Positions 19,862 to 28,177 of a DNA stretch of 64,000 bases are shown here, one piece after another. A program made the translations under genes and the position numbers. The stretch's first letter is position 1; each line of letters starts with the position of its first letter. Under the pieces are notes generated by a model. The model was not told where the DNA came from. It searched no databases and saw nothing but the letters and a program-made list of their open reading frames with translations. The stretch comes from Bacillus sp. AFS006103 (GTDB taxonomy: Bacteria > Bacillota > Bacilli > Bacillales > Cytobacillaceae): positions 402,084 through 466,083 of the forward strand of contig NTXX01000011.1 of NCBI GenBank assembly GCA_002559145.1. The letters are read 5' to 3'.

Positions 19862-19928
19862 CTTCTGGAGAGACCGCAGGAAATCTGCGGCGCCGAAGGG
19901 TTCACAATCTCAGGCAAAAGGACAGAAG
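19862..19928 (+). ncRNA. Glycine riboswitch aptamer
   Basis: The conserved core is unmistakable: CTGGAGAGACC, a small P2-type hairpin GCAG..CTGC, GGCGCCGAAGG, then CTCAGGCAAAAGGACAG, with P1 formed by CTTCT (19862-19866) and AGAAG (19924-19928). Only one aptamer is visible. The hairpin-rich stretch 19761-19805 just upstream may be the ghost-aptamer partner of a singlet riboswitch, or unrelated. An intrinsic terminator lies 70 nt downstream, before the permease gene. Confidence 0.93.
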
Positions 19929-19996
19929 AGTACGAGTATTATTTATTATTCTATCAAAGGAGAAATAAATATTATTTGTTATTCTTATGACCATTT

Positions 19997-20027
19997 GAGA
20001 TTGGAGTTACTCCAATCTCTTTTTTTT
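19997..20027 (+). terminator. Riboswitch expression-platform terminator
   Basis: Perfect 10-bp stem GAGATTGGAG / CTCCAATCTC, TTA loop, then eight T. Placed between aptamer and cycA, so it probably terminates or reads through depending on glycine. Confidence 0.9.
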
Positions 20028-20094
20028 ATTGTGTTAAACCATATGTTCATATCTTCACAACAGGGACGTTATAAAAACTAAGGAGGAAATTAAC

Positions 20095-21459
20095 GTGGCA
20101 AAACAAGAATTAAAAAGAGATTTAAAAAATCGGCACGTACAACTGATTGCAATCGGTGGTACGATTGGTACAGGTTTATTCCTTGGATCAGGAAAAGCGA
20201 TACAGTTAGCAGGACCATCTATCATATTTGCCTATTTAATTGTCGGGATTGCATGTTTTTTTGTAATGAGAGCATTAGGAGAGCTTCTTTTATCAAATGC
20301 AGGTTATCAATCATTTACGGATTTCGCCGAGGATTATATTGGACCGTGGGCAGCGTATGTAACAGGATGGACGTACTGGTTTTGTTGGATTATGACCGCC
20401 ATGGCTGATATTATTGCAGTTGGTGTCTATGTGCAATATTGGTTCGATATCCCACAATGGATCCCAGCATTAGCCTGTTTAATTCTATTGTTGGGACTAA
20501 ATTTATTAACGGTAAAGCTTTTTGGAGAGTTAGAGTTTTGGTTCGCACTAATCAAAGTGATTACCATTCTTTCGTTAATCATCATCGGTGTAGTCTTATT
20601 GGTTATGGGCTTTAAAACAGAATCTGGAACGGTTACCATAAAAAATCTTTGGGGACATGGTGGTCTTTTTCCAAATGGAATATCAGGTTTCTTACTTTCT
20701 TTTCAAATGGTTGTATTCGCATTTGTAGGTGTAGAATTAGTTGGTGTCTCTGCTGCGGAAACATCCAATCCACGAAAAAATATTCCATCTGCGATTAATA
20801 AAATTCCATTACGAATTCTATTCTTCTATGTGGGCGCCCTTATCATCCTTTTATGTATCAACCCTTGGACGCAACTGAATGCTGCAAATAGTCCATTTGT
20901 AAAGACGTTTAGCTTAGTCGGTATTCCGATAGCAGCAGGAATTATTAATTTTGTTGTCTTAACATCAGCGGCGTCTGCTTGTAACAGTGGAATGTTCTCA
21001 ACAAGCCGAATCTTATTTAATTTAAGTAATCATGAACAGGGACCAGCGAAATTTGCTAAATTAAATAAAAATCATGTACCAAGTAATGCATTATTTATTT
21101 CAACTCTTGTTCTGTCGGTGGGGGCTCTTTTAAGTAAGCTGATTCCAGGACAAGCCTTTGGGATTGTGACAACGATCAGTGCGATTTGTTTTATTTGGGT
21201 TTGGAGTATTATTTTAATTTGTCATCTACGATATAAGAAATCACGCCCGGATTTACATGAAAAGTCGATTTTTAAAGCACCATTTACTCCATTTATAAAT
21301 TATGCTGTTTTAACGTTATTTGTATTTATTCTTATCATTATGCTTTTTGCTGAAGCCACGCGTGTCGCTTTATTACTGACACCACTATGGTTCATTCTGT
21401 TATTCGCAACGTATTCATATAGAAGAAAAAAGGAAAAAAATATAAGATTATCAGCTTAA
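20095..21459 (+). CDS. cycA: Amino-acid permease, CycA-like (glycine/D-alanine/D-serine)
   Basis: 454 residues from a GTG with AAGGAGG at ideal spacing. APC/AAT-family secondary transporter with 12 predicted membrane helices; it begins KRDLKNRHVQLIAIGGTIGTGLFLGSGKA (split here only for description) and has the GPSIIFAYLIVG, FVGVELVGVSAAET and INFVVLTSAASACNSG blocks seen in E. coli CycA. The glycine riboswitch directly upstream supports glycine as substrate or as inducing ligand. If it is an ON switch, excess glycine raises uptake, for use as carbon or one-carbon source; an OFF switch would be homeostatic. Confidence 0.9.
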   Translation: MAKQELKRDLKNRHVQLIAIGGTIGTGLFLGSGKAIQLAGPSIIFAYLIVGIACFFVMRALGELLLSNAGYQSFTDFAEDYIGPWAAYVTGWTYWFCWIMTAMADIIAVGVYVQYWFDIPQWIPALACLILLLGLNLLTVKLFGELEFWFALIKVITILSLIIIGVVLLVMGFKTESGTVTIKNLWGHGGLFPNGISGFLLSFQMVVFAFVGVELVGVSAAETSNPRKNIPSAINKIPLRILFFYVGALIILLCINPWTQLNAANSPFVKTFSLVGIPIAAGIINFVVLTSAASACNSGMFSTSRILFNLSNHEQGPAKFAKLNKNHVPSNALFISTLVLSVGALLSKLIPGQAFGIVTTISAICFIWVWSIILICHLRYKKSRPDLHEKSIFKAPFTPFINYAVLTLFVFILIIMLFAEATRVALLLTPLWFILLFATYSYRRKKEKNIRLSA

Positions 21460-21568
21460 TCATAAATCTTAAGGTTGTTCCTTTTTGTAGTATGGTGTCA
21501 TCATTCAACTTCAAAACATACACTCTTCATATATGATGTATGACATTCGTTCATGAGGAGTGTTTGAA

Positions 21569-21922
21569 ATGAACTTCGAGATGCAAAAGGCGAATATGTT
21601 AGCTGAAAATATAAATGGTTTTATCAAATTTGTTCAAAAAAGTCATGAAAATAAAAACCTCTTACGATTTAATCCAGATAAAGTGTATCAAATCAAACTT
21701 ATTATTGAAGAGTTTAAGTTTCAAATACTTGCGGATGAATTACTAAGAATAAATAGGTATGATTGGAATGGAAAATACACTCATTATTTAGTTGATCGAT
21801 TAAATGAGGGAATGGCCATTATTGATGAATTTGTAAAAAATAACTATAATGAGTTATTCCTTTTTACGGCTAGACTCTACGTCTTAAAGGATCTCAGTCA
21901 ATCGTTTAATAGGAAAGAATAG
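21569..21922 (+). CDS. Hypothetical protein, 117 residues
   Basis: Start at the ATG at 21569 with GAGGAG 8 nt upstream (three codons upstream in frame lack a ribosome site). The protein is soluble and mostly helical: MNFEMQKANMLAENINGFI, QIKLIIEEFKFQILADELL, then HYLVDRLNEGMAIIDEFV. No signal, membrane helix or known motif. It stands alone between cycA and a terminator. I do not recognise it. Confidence 0.7.
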   Translation: MNFEMQKANMLAENINGFIKFVQKSHENKNLLRFNPDKVYQIKLIIEEFKFQILADELLRINRYDWNGKYTHYLVDRLNEGMAIIDEFVKNNYNELFLFTARLYVLKDLSQSFNRKE

Positions 21923-21928
21923 GTTGTG

Positions 21929-21965
21929 AACTCCACCATATATGTAAAATGGTGGAGTTTTTATT
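21929..21965 (+). terminator. Terminator after 117-residue gene
   Basis: Perfect 10-bp stem AACTCCACCA / TGGTGGAGTT followed by T-run. Confidence 0.88.
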
Positions 21966-22062
21966 TCATCATGATAAAATATATATATGAATTTCAAATA
22001 AATAGAAAAGACACTATATTTTCAAAATAATTTTTTTAATATAAGAATTTTCGGAAAATAGG

Positions 22063-22092
22063 TTGACACTTTTGGACAAAACATGATATAAA
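22063..22092 (+). promoter_or_regulatory. Sigma-A promoter of aldolase gene
   Basis: TTGACA (22063-22068), 18-bp spacer, TATAAA (22087-22092). Confidence 0.65.
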
Positions 22093-22174
22093 CACAATAA
22101 GAAAATTTTAGTACTTAAAAGTGTGAAAGAATGAATATTGATAAAAGTGGAATAAACAGGGGGAAATGACTATC

Positions 22175-23134
22175 ATGGAAACTCGTAATAAAATTTTAGA
22201 CTGTACCATTCGTGATGGAGGATTAGTTAACAATTGGGATTTCAGTGTCGAATTTGTTCAAGATTTGTATAACGGCCTTAGTGAAGCTGGCGTTGAATAC
22301 ATGGAGATTGGCTACAAAAACTCTCCAAAGCTTCTTAAAGCGACTGAGCCCAATCCATGGCGATTTCTTGACGATAACTTCCTGAAAGAAATAATCCCTG
22401 TCAAAAAGTTTACGAAGCTATCGGCTTTAGTAGATATTGGTCGGGTTGACCCTAATGATATCCTTCCTCGTGAACAAAGTGTTTTAGATATGATCCGTGT
22501 AGCGTGCTATATCCGTGAAGTAGATAAAGGCTTAGAACTTGTACAAATGTTCCATGATTTGGGATATGAGACATCACTAAACATTATGGCATTATCAAGT
22601 GTACCAGAACAACAACTGATTAAAGCGTTTGAATTGGTGAAGGAAAGTCCAGTCGATGTTGTCTATATCGTTGACTCCTTTGGAAGCTTAGACCCTGTCG
22701 ATATTGAGCACCAAGTGAAAAAGTTCAAAGAGATGATTCCTAACAAACAGCTTGGAATCCATACTCATAACAATATGCAATTAGCTTTTGCCAATACCCT
22801 AGCGGCGCTCAGAAATGGAGTTACATTTCTTGATTCATCTGTATATGGCATGGGTCGTGCAGCAGGCAACTGTAACACAGAACTACTTGTTAGCTACATC
22901 CAAAAATCAAGTTATGAAATTAAGCCAGTTCTTGGAGTGATTGAGAAGCACATGCTCGAAATGCGTGAAAAGTGGGAGTGGGGCTATATTATTCCTTATA
23001 TGATTTCAGGTGTATTGAATGAACATCCACGTGTAGCGATGGCATACCGTGATAGTGCTGACCGTAATCAATTTGTAGACTTTTATGACAAGGTAACATC
23101 ACCAGAAAGTACAATAGCTACAACTTTAAAATAG
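22175..23134 (+). CDS. HMGL-like / DRE-TIM aldolase family protein
   Basis: About 319 residues. The ATG at 22175 follows GGGGG by 11 nt; the ATG at 22166 is too close to that site. TIM-barrel lyase of the DRE-TIM superfamily: ILDCTIRDGG (the D-R-E metal/base element) at the N-terminus and the metal-binding HTHNNMQLAFANTLAA near residue 195, with SSVYGMGRAAGN after it. Relatives are 4-hydroxy-2-oxovalerate aldolase, HMG-CoA lyase and isopropylmalate synthase; none of the accessory domains are present, so it is a stand-alone aldolase/lyase of unassigned substrate. It is monocistronic, with its own promoter and terminator. Confidence 0.8.
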   Translation: METRNKILDCTIRDGGLVNNWDFSVEFVQDLYNGLSEAGVEYMEIGYKNSPKLLKATEPNPWRFLDDNFLKEIIPVKKFTKLSALVDIGRVDPNDILPREQSVLDMIRVACYIREVDKGLELVQMFHDLGYETSLNIMALSSVPEQQLIKAFELVKESPVDVVYIVDSFGSLDPVDIEHQVKKFKEMIPNKQLGIHTHNNMQLAFANTLAALRNGVTFLDSSVYGMGRAAGNCNTELLVSYIQKSSYEIKPVLGVIEKHMLEMREKWEWGYIIPYMISGVLNEHPRVAMAYRDSADRNQFVDFYDKVTSPESTIATTLK

Positions 23135-23149
23135 TTTAAATTGCTCAGG

Positions 23150-23178
23150 AGTACCTCTTTCGATGGGGTACTTTTTTA
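23150..23178 (+). terminator. Terminator after aldolase gene
   Basis: AGTACC / GGTACT stem over a 10-nt loop (extendable by TC/GG), then seven T. Confidence 0.8.
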
Positions 23179-23271
23179 ATTCCTACTATGCTTCTACAAC
23201 GAAATCTGAGCCATAAAAGGATATAATGGATTTTGTGCGATTCTATCAAGTTTAACCAGGAGGTATGCTGC

Positions 23272-24870
23272 CTGAAAAATAAAAAAATATCACTGCAGAT
23301 AAAAATATTTGGGCTCGTCCTATTACTGGGATTATTGTGTATTCTTCTGCTGTCAGCATTTTTCAGCTATATGGAAAGTAAACAAATAGAGGAAAACAGG
23401 GGTAGACTGGCGCTGGAAATCTCGAAAACGGTATCATTCATACCCTCTATTATTGCTGCGTTTCAAACAAGTGACCCATCTAAAACGATACAGCCGCTAG
23501 CAGAAAAAATCCGAATAGAAACCGGTGCTGAGTTTGTTGTTATAGGAAACAAAGAAGGAACAAGATTTTCGCATCCTTTACCATCGATGATTGGAAAGAA
23601 AATGAAGGGCGGCGATAACGAAAGGGCGATTAAGAAAGGTGAATATTATGTATCCAAGGCAATGGGTTCACTCGGGCCTTCGATCAGAGGGAAATCTCCT
23701 ATTTTTGATCAAAAAGGTGAAGTGATTGGAATTGTTTCGGTAGGATTTCTTCTTGAAGATGTCCATCAGCAAATCATAAATAATACCACCAAGGTAATTC
23801 TTGTTTCCCTTGTCGCGTTTTTGATTTCCCTTTTCGGAAGTATCCTGCTGGGACGGAATATCCGGAAAGATACAATGGGTCTCGAACCATTTGAAATTGC
23901 GGCACTTTATAAAGAAAAAAACGCTGTGCTCCATGGAGTGAAAGAGGGAATTTTAGCAGTAGATAAAGAAGGCTACATTACGATGATGAATCAGCCCGCC
24001 AAACGATTATTACAAATTAAAGGATCAGTGCGCCATTTAAAAGTAGATGGGCTGTTTCCTTCTGACTATTTATATGAAGTCTTAAAATCGGGAAATCCAC
24101 AAGTTGACAAAGAAATGACTTGGAAAGATAAAACCGTAATTGTTAACTGTACTCCACTCTTTGAAGAATCCGGGATTAGTGGAGTGGTTGCTTCTTTTCG
24201 TGATAAAACAGAAATAGGGCATATGTTAAACACGCTTTCAGAAGTGAACAGATATTCGGAAGATCTCCGTGCACAAACACATGAATACACCAATAAATTA
24301 TATGTGTTATTAGGTCTTCTGCAACTTGGAGAAACGGAGCAAGCAATCGATATGATCCAATCAGAAACTCGAGGTTTGCAATTTCAGAATTCTATTGTTT
24401 TTAACCATATTGAAGACACGAAAGTCCAAGCCATCCTCTTAGGAAAATTAGGAAAAGCATCGGAAAAGAAAATAAAGTTTGAGATCGTATCTGATAGCTT
24501 TTTAAAGAAATTGCCATCCCATTTTAAGCTTTCTAACTTAATCGTGATTCTTGGAAACTTAATTGACAATGCCTTTGAAGCGGTCTATGGTTTTGATGCC
24601 CCTACGGTAAGATTCTTTGCAACTGATATTGGTAGTGACATAATTTTTGAGATTTCGGATAATGGGAAGGGAATAAGAGATAAAGAAATTCCACTTCTAT
24701 TTGCTAGAGGTTTTACATCTAAAAATGGGGTCGAGCCTAGAGGTTTTGGCCTATCTAATGCGGAAGATGCAGTTATAGAAATGAATGGGATGATTGAGGT
24801 GCAAAGTACCCCGGAGAGTGGAACGGTCTTTACCGTGTATCTTCCTAAGGAATGCGAGAGGAGTGAATAA
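23272..24870 (+). CDS. citS: Sensor histidine kinase CitS (CitA/DcuS family)
   Basis: About 532 residues. I place the start at CTG 23272 because AGGAGG ends 8 nt before it and the product then begins KNKKISLQIKIFGLVLLLG at the first membrane helix; the longer frame from TTG 23233 has no ribosome site and begins close to a TATAAT at 23222. Order: TM1 (~8-30), extracellular Cache/PAS sensor (~31-165, with FSHPLPSMIGK and a R-GKSPIFD segment), TM2 (~170-190), PAS (~215-310), SpoOB-type histidine helix with THEYTNKLYVLLG, and an HATPase (NLIDNAFEAV, DNGKGI, GFGLS). Senses external tri/dicarboxylates; with citT and citM it is most likely the citrate sensor. Confidence 0.9.
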   Translation: MKNKKISLQIKIFGLVLLLGLLCILLLSAFFSYMESKQIEENRGRLALEISKTVSFIPSIIAAFQTSDPSKTIQPLAEKIRIETGAEFVVIGNKEGTRFSHPLPSMIGKKMKGGDNERAIKKGEYYVSKAMGSLGPSIRGKSPIFDQKGEVIGIVSVGFLLEDVHQQIINNTTKVILVSLVAFLISLFGSILLGRNIRKDTMGLEPFEIAALYKEKNAVLHGVKEGILAVDKEGYITMMNQPAKRLLQIKGSVRHLKVDGLFPSDYLYEVLKSGNPQVDKEMTWKDKTVIVNCTPLFEESGISGVVASFRDKTEIGHMLNTLSEVNRYSEDLRAQTHEYTNKLYVLLGLLQLGETEQAIDMIQSETRGLQFQNSIVFNHIEDTKVQAILLGKLGKASEKKIKFEIVSDSFLKKLPSHFKLSNLIVILGNLIDNAFEAVYGFDAPTVRFFATDIGSDIIFEISDNGKGIRDKEIPLLFARGFTSKNGVEPRGFGLSNAEDAVIEMNGMIEVQSTPESGTVFTVYLPKECERSE

Positions 24871-24871
24871 C

Positions 24872-25555
24872 TTGAATAGGATAAAAGCAGCCATTGCAGA
24901 AGATGATTTCCGAGTTGCCGATATACATGAAAAATTTTTAAAAAAATTTAAGGAAATCGAAGTGGTTGGAAAATCATTGAACGGTGAGCAGACACTTCAA
25001 ATTTTGTCTGAGGAAACTCCCGATCTATTGATTCTGGATGTATATATGCCTGACATGCTGGGATCCGATTTGCTGCCAATCATCCGCGAGCGTTTCCCTA
25101 AGGTAGGTATTATTATGATATCTGCTGCAACGGATAGAGCATTTATTGAAAAAGCATTAGGTTATGGAGTCGAGCATTATTTGATCAAGCCCGTAAATAG
25201 GGAAAGATTTGATGAAGTTATTTTAGAATATATAAAAAAGCACTCCCTCCTAAATACCAGACATGAGGTTGATCAGAATTATGTTGATCTTCTTTTTGGA
25301 AATAATAAAATGGAAAAGGCGGGAAAGGGTCCAGGATTGCCTAAAGGAATTGATGAAATCACACTTGGAAAGGTGAAAAATGCTCTGCAGCTGAAAAATC
25401 AAGGTCTTTCTGCAGAAGAAGTGGGGAATGAAATAGGAGCATCCCGGATTACAGCCCGCCGATACTTGGAATATCTATCTTCCATTAAGGAAGCAAAAGC
25501 GGAAGTAGTGTATGGGATTGTCGGGAGGCCGGAAAGAAAATATTATCCTGTTTAG
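24872..25555 (+). CDS. citT: Response regulator CitT
   Basis: 227 residues from TTG 24872, one base after the citS stop, with GAGAGGAG 9 nt upstream; the open frame extends further upstream into citS but without a start signal. Receiver domain with AEDDFRVADIHEKFL, phosphoacceptor Asp in LLILDVYMPD (near residue 55) and Lys in YLIKPVNRERF, then a C-terminal HTH (ALQLKNQGLSAEEVGNEIGASRITARRYLEYL, described) typical of the CitT/DcuR/DctR family. Phosphorylated by the adjacent kinase, it should activate the citrate transporter gene downstream. A terminator separates it from citM, as expected if citM has its own promoter. Confidence 0.92.
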   Translation: MNRIKAAIAEDDFRVADIHEKFLKKFKEIEVVGKSLNGEQTLQILSEETPDLLILDVYMPDMLGSDLLPIIRERFPKVGIIMISAATDRAFIEKALGYGVEHYLIKPVNRERFDEVILEYIKKHSLLNTRHEVDQNYVDLLFGNNKMEKAGKGPGLPKGIDEITLGKVKNALQLKNQGLSAEEVGNEIGASRITARRYLEYLSSIKEAKAEVVYGIVGRPERKYYPV

Positions 25556-25557
25556 TG

Positions 25558-25590
25558 AGGGTGCCTGCCAAAGGCATCCTTTCTTTCATA
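25558..25590 (+). terminator. Terminator of citST
   Basis: AGGGTGCCT pairs with AGGCATCCT (one G-T pair), then TTCTTTC. Confidence 0.75.
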
Positions 25591-25676
25591 AGTATATTCA
25601 TGAGCTAGTTCAAGTTGAAACTAGCCGTGAACAATATGAACAAAATATAGAATAATGTACGATAATAACATTATGT

Positions 25677-25690
25677 TGAAAACGTTTTCA
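25677..25690. promoter_or_regulatory. cre-like dyad upstream of citM
   Basis: TTGAAACGTTTTCA resembles a CcpA site but is one base short of the usual 14-bp spacing (GAAA-CG-TTTTC). B. subtilis citM is known to be under carbon catabolite repression; this site is only a candidate. Confidence 0.35.
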
Positions 25691-25741
25691 CCCCTGAATA
25701 TTTAGATTATTATTAATTTACTAACAAAAGGGGTGAAGAGG

Positions 25742-27034
25742 ATGCTTTCCATTTTAGGATTTTTAATGATCTTTATTTTTATGATTTTAATTATGACAAA
25801 ACGTCTCTCAGCAATGATTGCTTTAATGGTTGTTCCAATAATATTTGCATTAATAGGTGGGTTCGGAAAAGAAATGGGACCGATGGCGCTGGAAGGAATA
25901 AAGAGTGTCGCACCAACAGGCATTATGATTCTTTTTGCGATTCTTTTTTTCGGCATCATGATCGATGCAGGGGTATTTGATCCGATCATTTCTACGATTT
26001 TGAAAGTCGTTAAAGGGGATCCTGTAAAAATAGCGATCGGAACGGCAGTACTTGCGTTATTAATCTCGTTAGATGGGGATGGAACCACTACATATATGAT
26101 TACTATTTCAGCGATGCTTCCATTATATAAACGGATTGGCATGAAGCCATTGGTCCTAGCAGGAATTGCTGTATCTTCTTCGGGTGTGATGAACCTTCTT
26201 CCATGGGGTGGTCCTACTGCACGGGCAATGACAGCCTTGCATCTTGAGATGGGAGATATTTTTACTCCGGTAATTCCTAGTATGGTAGGCGGGGTGTTGT
26301 TTGTATTGTTCATGGCCTACTGCCTTGGCAGAAAAGAGCGTAAACGGATAGGAGTTATGGAAATTGATTATAGCACCATGTCATTGATGGCAGCTACATC
26401 AGAGGATGCTTTCCTGAAACGTCCCAAATTAATTCTTGTAAACTATCTATTAACCATTCTACTTTTAGTTGCCTTAATTCAGGAAGTACTGCCTACCGCT
26501 GTATTGTTTATGATTGGATTCGCGATTGCCATCACGATCAATTATCCAAATCTAAGTGAACAAAAAGAACGAATCATGCACTATGCAGATAATGCGTTAT
26601 CGGTTGTTTCCATGGTGTTTGCTGCAGGTATTTTTACAGGTATTCTCGCAGGGACGAAAATGGTTGATGCCATGGCACATACGATGATTACTCATATTCC
26701 AGATGGCCTTGGCTCGCATTTTGCTCTTATTACAGCCGTCATTAGTGCTCCATTTACATTTTTCATGTCCAATGATGCATTTTACTATGGAGTTCTACCT
26801 TTGCTTGCTAAAGCGGCAAGTGTTTATGGAATAGATCCCGCTATGATCGGAAGAGCATCACTAATGGGATTACCAGTCCATTTATTAAGCCCTCTAGTAC
26901 CATCCACCTATTTATTAGTTGGGATGGTCGGTGAAGATTTCGGAGATTTGCAACGTACATTTCTAAAATGGGCATGCGGATCGACAGCGGTTATGATTTT
27001 AGTGGCAGTTATGTTGTCTATTATTCCAATCTAA
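25742..27034 (+). CDS. citM: Metal-citrate/H+ symporter (CitMHS family)
   Basis: 430 residues from ATG 25742 (AAGGGGTGA 7-8 nt upstream); the protein then begins MLSILGFLMIFIFM as B. subtilis CitM does, while a GTG three codons earlier sits on the ribosome site. About 12 membrane helices; conserved LISLDGDGTTTYMIT and GVMNLLPWGGPTARA are present. CitMHS transporters import citrate complexed with Mg2+ or Ca2+; metal preference cannot be read here. It follows citST, and should be induced by citrate through them. Confidence 0.92.
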   Translation: MLSILGFLMIFIFMILIMTKRLSAMIALMVVPIIFALIGGFGKEMGPMALEGIKSVAPTGIMILFAILFFGIMIDAGVFDPIISTILKVVKGDPVKIAIGTAVLALLISLDGDGTTTYMITISAMLPLYKRIGMKPLVLAGIAVSSSGVMNLLPWGGPTARAMTALHLEMGDIFTPVIPSMVGGVLFVLFMAYCLGRKERKRIGVMEIDYSTMSLMAATSEDAFLKRPKLILVNYLLTILLLVALIQEVLPTAVLFMIGFAIAITINYPNLSEQKERIMHYADNALSVVSMVFAAGIFTGILAGTKMVDAMAHTMITHIPDGLGSHFALITAVISAPFTFFMSNDAFYYGVLPLLAKAASVYGIDPAMIGRASLMGLPVHLLSPLVPSTYLLVGMVGEDFGDLQRTFLKWACGSTAVMILVAVMLSIIPI

Positions 27035-27045
27035 CAGCTAGCTCA

Positions 27046-27080
27046 TAGTCCAAAGACTCGTTAGAAGAGTTTTTGGACTA
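27046..27080 (+). terminator. Hairpin after citM
   Basis: TAGTCCAAAGACTC pairs imperfectly with AGAGTTTTTGGACTA; no long T-run follows, so termination would be partial. Confidence 0.45.
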
Positions 27081-27115
27081 AATTTGATTTAAAGGAGTTA
27101 AAAAAGGAGAGCTTT

Positions 27116-28039
27116 ATGGATGTATTTTTTCTTATCTTATTGAATGTCATTTTACCAGTATTTACTTTAATAGGGGCTGGTGTATTTCTTCACCGAAAAT
27201 TTAAGTTTGATATGAACACCTTATCAAAGTTAAATACCTATTTTCTTATGCCTTGTGTCAGCTTTGTAAATATTTATCAAAATAATGTCGGGGGAAAAAC
27301 ACTTTTACATATTCTTGGCTTCTTAGTGATTCAATGTTCGTGCTTAATGATCATAAGTTCTTTCATATCAAAAGCAGCAAAATTTGATAACAGTCTATCT
27401 TCCACATTTAAGAATAGCGTGGTCCTAAATAATTCCGGGAACTTTGGGTTACCTGTCAGTCAACTTGTATTTCAACATAACCCATTGGGTACATCCATAC
27501 AGATTGTGGTGATGATTTTTCAAAATTTGCTTACCTACACCTACGGTTTGCTAAATTCTGTTTCCGTTGATCAACGTGGAGTAAAGGCAATGAAGGAATT
27601 TTTAAGAAATCCAGTCATTTATGCCTTTTTATTAGGATTGATTCTCCACTTGTATCATATTAAACTCCCAACATTTTTATGGACTCCGATCAATAATACT
27701 TCCAATGCTTTCTTGGCAGTGGCACTAGTTACGCTAGGGGCACAAAGTGCTTATATAAAAATTAGTCGTATCTCTTTACCGCTGTTCTTAAGTTTATTTG
27801 GTCGATTAATCCTATCTCCGGCCATTGCATTCATCATTATTTTTGCATTGAAATTGGAAGGAACTACGGCACAAGCCTTGTTTATTGCAAGCTCTTTCCC
27901 GACATCAAGAAACAGTGCGCTTTTCGCTTTAGAATATGGAAATCATCCGGAATACGCTGCACAAGTTGTTTTGTTATCAACCATTCTTAGCATGATTACT
28001 GTAACCACGGTAGTATTTTTATCGACAATTTTATTTTAA
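27116..28039 (+). CDS. AEC-family transporter
   Basis: 307 residues, about 10 membrane helices, with the two-fold AEC arrangement: N-terminal NVILPVFTLIGAGVFL, the central VVLNNSGNFGLPVSQL (conserved N-x-G-x-P in helix 4-5) and the C-terminal ASSFPTSRNSALFALEYGNHPEYAA. Bacterial AEC proteins such as MleP and MadM export or exchange organic acids such as malate or malonate. It follows citM by 80 bp across a weak hairpin, so it may be partly cotranscribed and act on a citrate-linked organic acid. Substrate is inference. Confidence 0.85.
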   Translation: MDVFFLILLNVILPVFTLIGAGVFLHRKFKFDMNTLSKLNTYFLMPCVSFVNIYQNNVGGKTLLHILGFLVIQCSCLMIISSFISKAAKFDNSLSSTFKNSVVLNNSGNFGLPVSQLVFQHNPLGTSIQIVVMIFQNLLTYTYGLLNSVSVDQRGVKAMKEFLRNPVIYAFLLGLILHLYHIKLPTFLWTPINNTSNAFLAVALVTLGAQSAYIKISRISLPLFLSLFGRLILSPAIAFIIIFALKLEGTTAQALFIASSFPTSRNSALFALEYGNHPEYAAQVVLLSTILSMITVTTVVFLSTILF

Positions 28040-28048
28040 CCTTGTAAA

Positions 28049-28072
28049 GACCGTTTATTTATTTAAACGGTC
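28049..28072 (+). terminator. Hairpin after AEC gene
   Basis: Perfect 9-bp stem GACCGTTTA / TAAACGGTC with a 6-nt loop, but no T-run. Confidence 0.4.
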
Positions 28073-28177
28073 TCATTGTTGTCATACTATATTGTTAAAA
28101 CCTATAACATTAAATATAATGAGAATAGTTTGATAGTTAAGAAGAATAATACAACCTTAAGAAGTAGGTATGAATGT

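Noticed and set aside
25677..25690. Perfect cre before citM
   Set aside because: On exact count the dyad is one base short of the cre spacing; kept only as a low-confidence candidate.
25702..26313. 203-codon minus-strand frame
   Set aside because: Lies antisense inside citM, with composition of a membrane-protein complement (Ile/Pro/Asn-rich) and no ribosome site.
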